DNA of 64,000 bases from JADHUC01 sp964623055 (lineage in GTDB: Bacteria > Planctomycetota > Planctomycetia > Pirellulales > Pirellulaceae). The notes below the pieces were generated by a model. The model did no database searches, was not told the DNA's origin, and worked only from the letters and a program-made list of their open reading frames with translations. Both the position numbers and the translations under genes were made by a program. Location of the stretch: NCBI GenBank assembly GCA_964623055.1, contig CAZURK010000005.1, forward strand, positions 68,505 to 132,504. The letters run 5' to 3'. Below are positions 63,713 to 64,000 of the stretch, piece by piece (the stretch's first letter is position 1; every line of letters begins with the position of its first letter).

Positions 63713-63777
63713 GTAGCGAAACTCGCCAAGAGTTTCGGCGGCCAGGCGAAACCGAAAGTCTCGGCGACTTTCGCTAC
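63713..63777. repeat. REPIN-like double hairpin
   Basis: The arms GTAGCGAAACTCGCCAAGAG... (63713-63738) and ...CTCGGCGACTTTCGCTAC (63752-63777) match at 23 of 26 positions, and each arm folds on its own. It lies between the end of the oxidoreductase gene and the start of the BNR-propeller gene, both on the minus strand. Confidence 0.8.
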
Positions 63778-63833
63778 CACCAAAACCGGAAAATTTCTTC
63801 CGAACGGTGCTGAGCGAACAGGGACAGCGAACT

Positions 63834-64000
63834 CTACATCTCGATTTCGTAACCCTTGCGGCTTTCACGTGCGAGGAACGAGTTTGCCTGGTCGTCGCCG
63901 ACGATCTCTCGCTTGGTCGGGTCCCATTTGACCGCTCGATCCAAACGCATCGCGATGTTCGAGAGGTGGCATATTTCGAGCATGCGGTTATGCGACCAGA
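63834..64000 (-). CDS. Gfo/Idh/MocA-type oxidoreductase, 3' end only
   Basis: The last 55 codons of a minus-strand gene that starts beyond the window; the stop TAG is at 63834-63836. The visible sequence, HNRMLEICHLSNIAMRLDR, then AVKWDPTKREIVGDDQAN, then RKGYEIEM at the end, matches the C-terminal tail typical of planctomycete Gfo/Idh/MocA-family oxidoreductases, where a KWDP..E...D..AN motif precedes the end. These proteins usually have a Tat signal and an N-terminal Rossmann domain, neither of which can be seen here. It is in the same direction as the BNR-propeller gene. Confidence 0.75.
   Translation of the reverse strand, partial: WSHNRMLEICHLSNIAMRLDRAVKWDPTKREIVGDDQANSFLARESRKGYEIEM

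Overview
The window looks like a chromosomal segment of a planctomycete (Planctomycetota). The evidence is the gene content: Hanks-type kinases fused to long C-terminal modules, planctomycete-type ECF sigma factors, PQQ-type propellers, diheme proteins of the hydrazine-synthase-alpha type, BlaI/M56 pairs fused to large extracytoplasmic regions, many Tat- or Sec-exported enzymes, and frequent palindromic intergenic repeats. The genus cannot be fixed from the sequence alone. No tRNA, rRNA, CRISPR array, phage gene or transposase gene was seen.

0-9 kb: the end of a PQQ-propeller gene is followed by a secreted helical-toroid protein. It converges on a glycoside-hydrolase-like protein with a malectin-type domain. 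Next, on the minus strand, come a kinase, a translationally coupled unknown protein and a URO-D-fold methyltransferase-like protein.

9-21 kb: this reads as a carbohydrate uptake and processing locus. A minus-strand run carries a second URO-D-fold protein, a sugar isomerase/epimerase, a CBM9-like protein, a DUF6259/alpha-galactosidase-like protein and a short truncated-looking secreted protein. Divergent from it, a DinB-like gene leads a tightly overlapping rbsB-rbsA-rbsC-type ABC transporter operon, and an amidohydrolase converges on that operon.

21-34 kb: secreted proteins. These are a PQQ-type propeller with a Rossmann-like N-terminus, a Tat-exported amidohydrolase, a Tat-exported aldo/keto-reductase-like protein that lacks most of the catalytic tetrad, and two diheme propeller proteins of the hydrazine synthase alpha type. 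One of the diheme genes contains a palindromic repeat inserted in frame.

34-47 kb: a signalling island with three ECF sigma factors, a coupled anti-sigma-like membrane protein, a kinase with WD40 and leucine-rich repeats, a TPR protein and a kinase with a zinc-finger-like N-terminus.

47-62 kb: a minus-strand block with two complete BlaI-type repressor plus M56-type membrane peptidase pairs. Between them lie a TlpA-like thioredoxin protein and a WD40 protein. Each blaI gene has a recognisable promoter with paired dyads placed where a repressor would bind, and the dyad sequence differs between the two systems. One M56 protein is about 2350 residues long and carries HAF repeats and a tandem internal duplication. 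The window ends with a Tat-exported BNR-propeller protein and the 3' end of a Gfo/Idh/MocA-type oxidoreductase gene.

Several palindromic repeat families punctuate the segment. The clearest is a 110-bp element present three times, one copy of which supplies the stop codon of a kinase gene.
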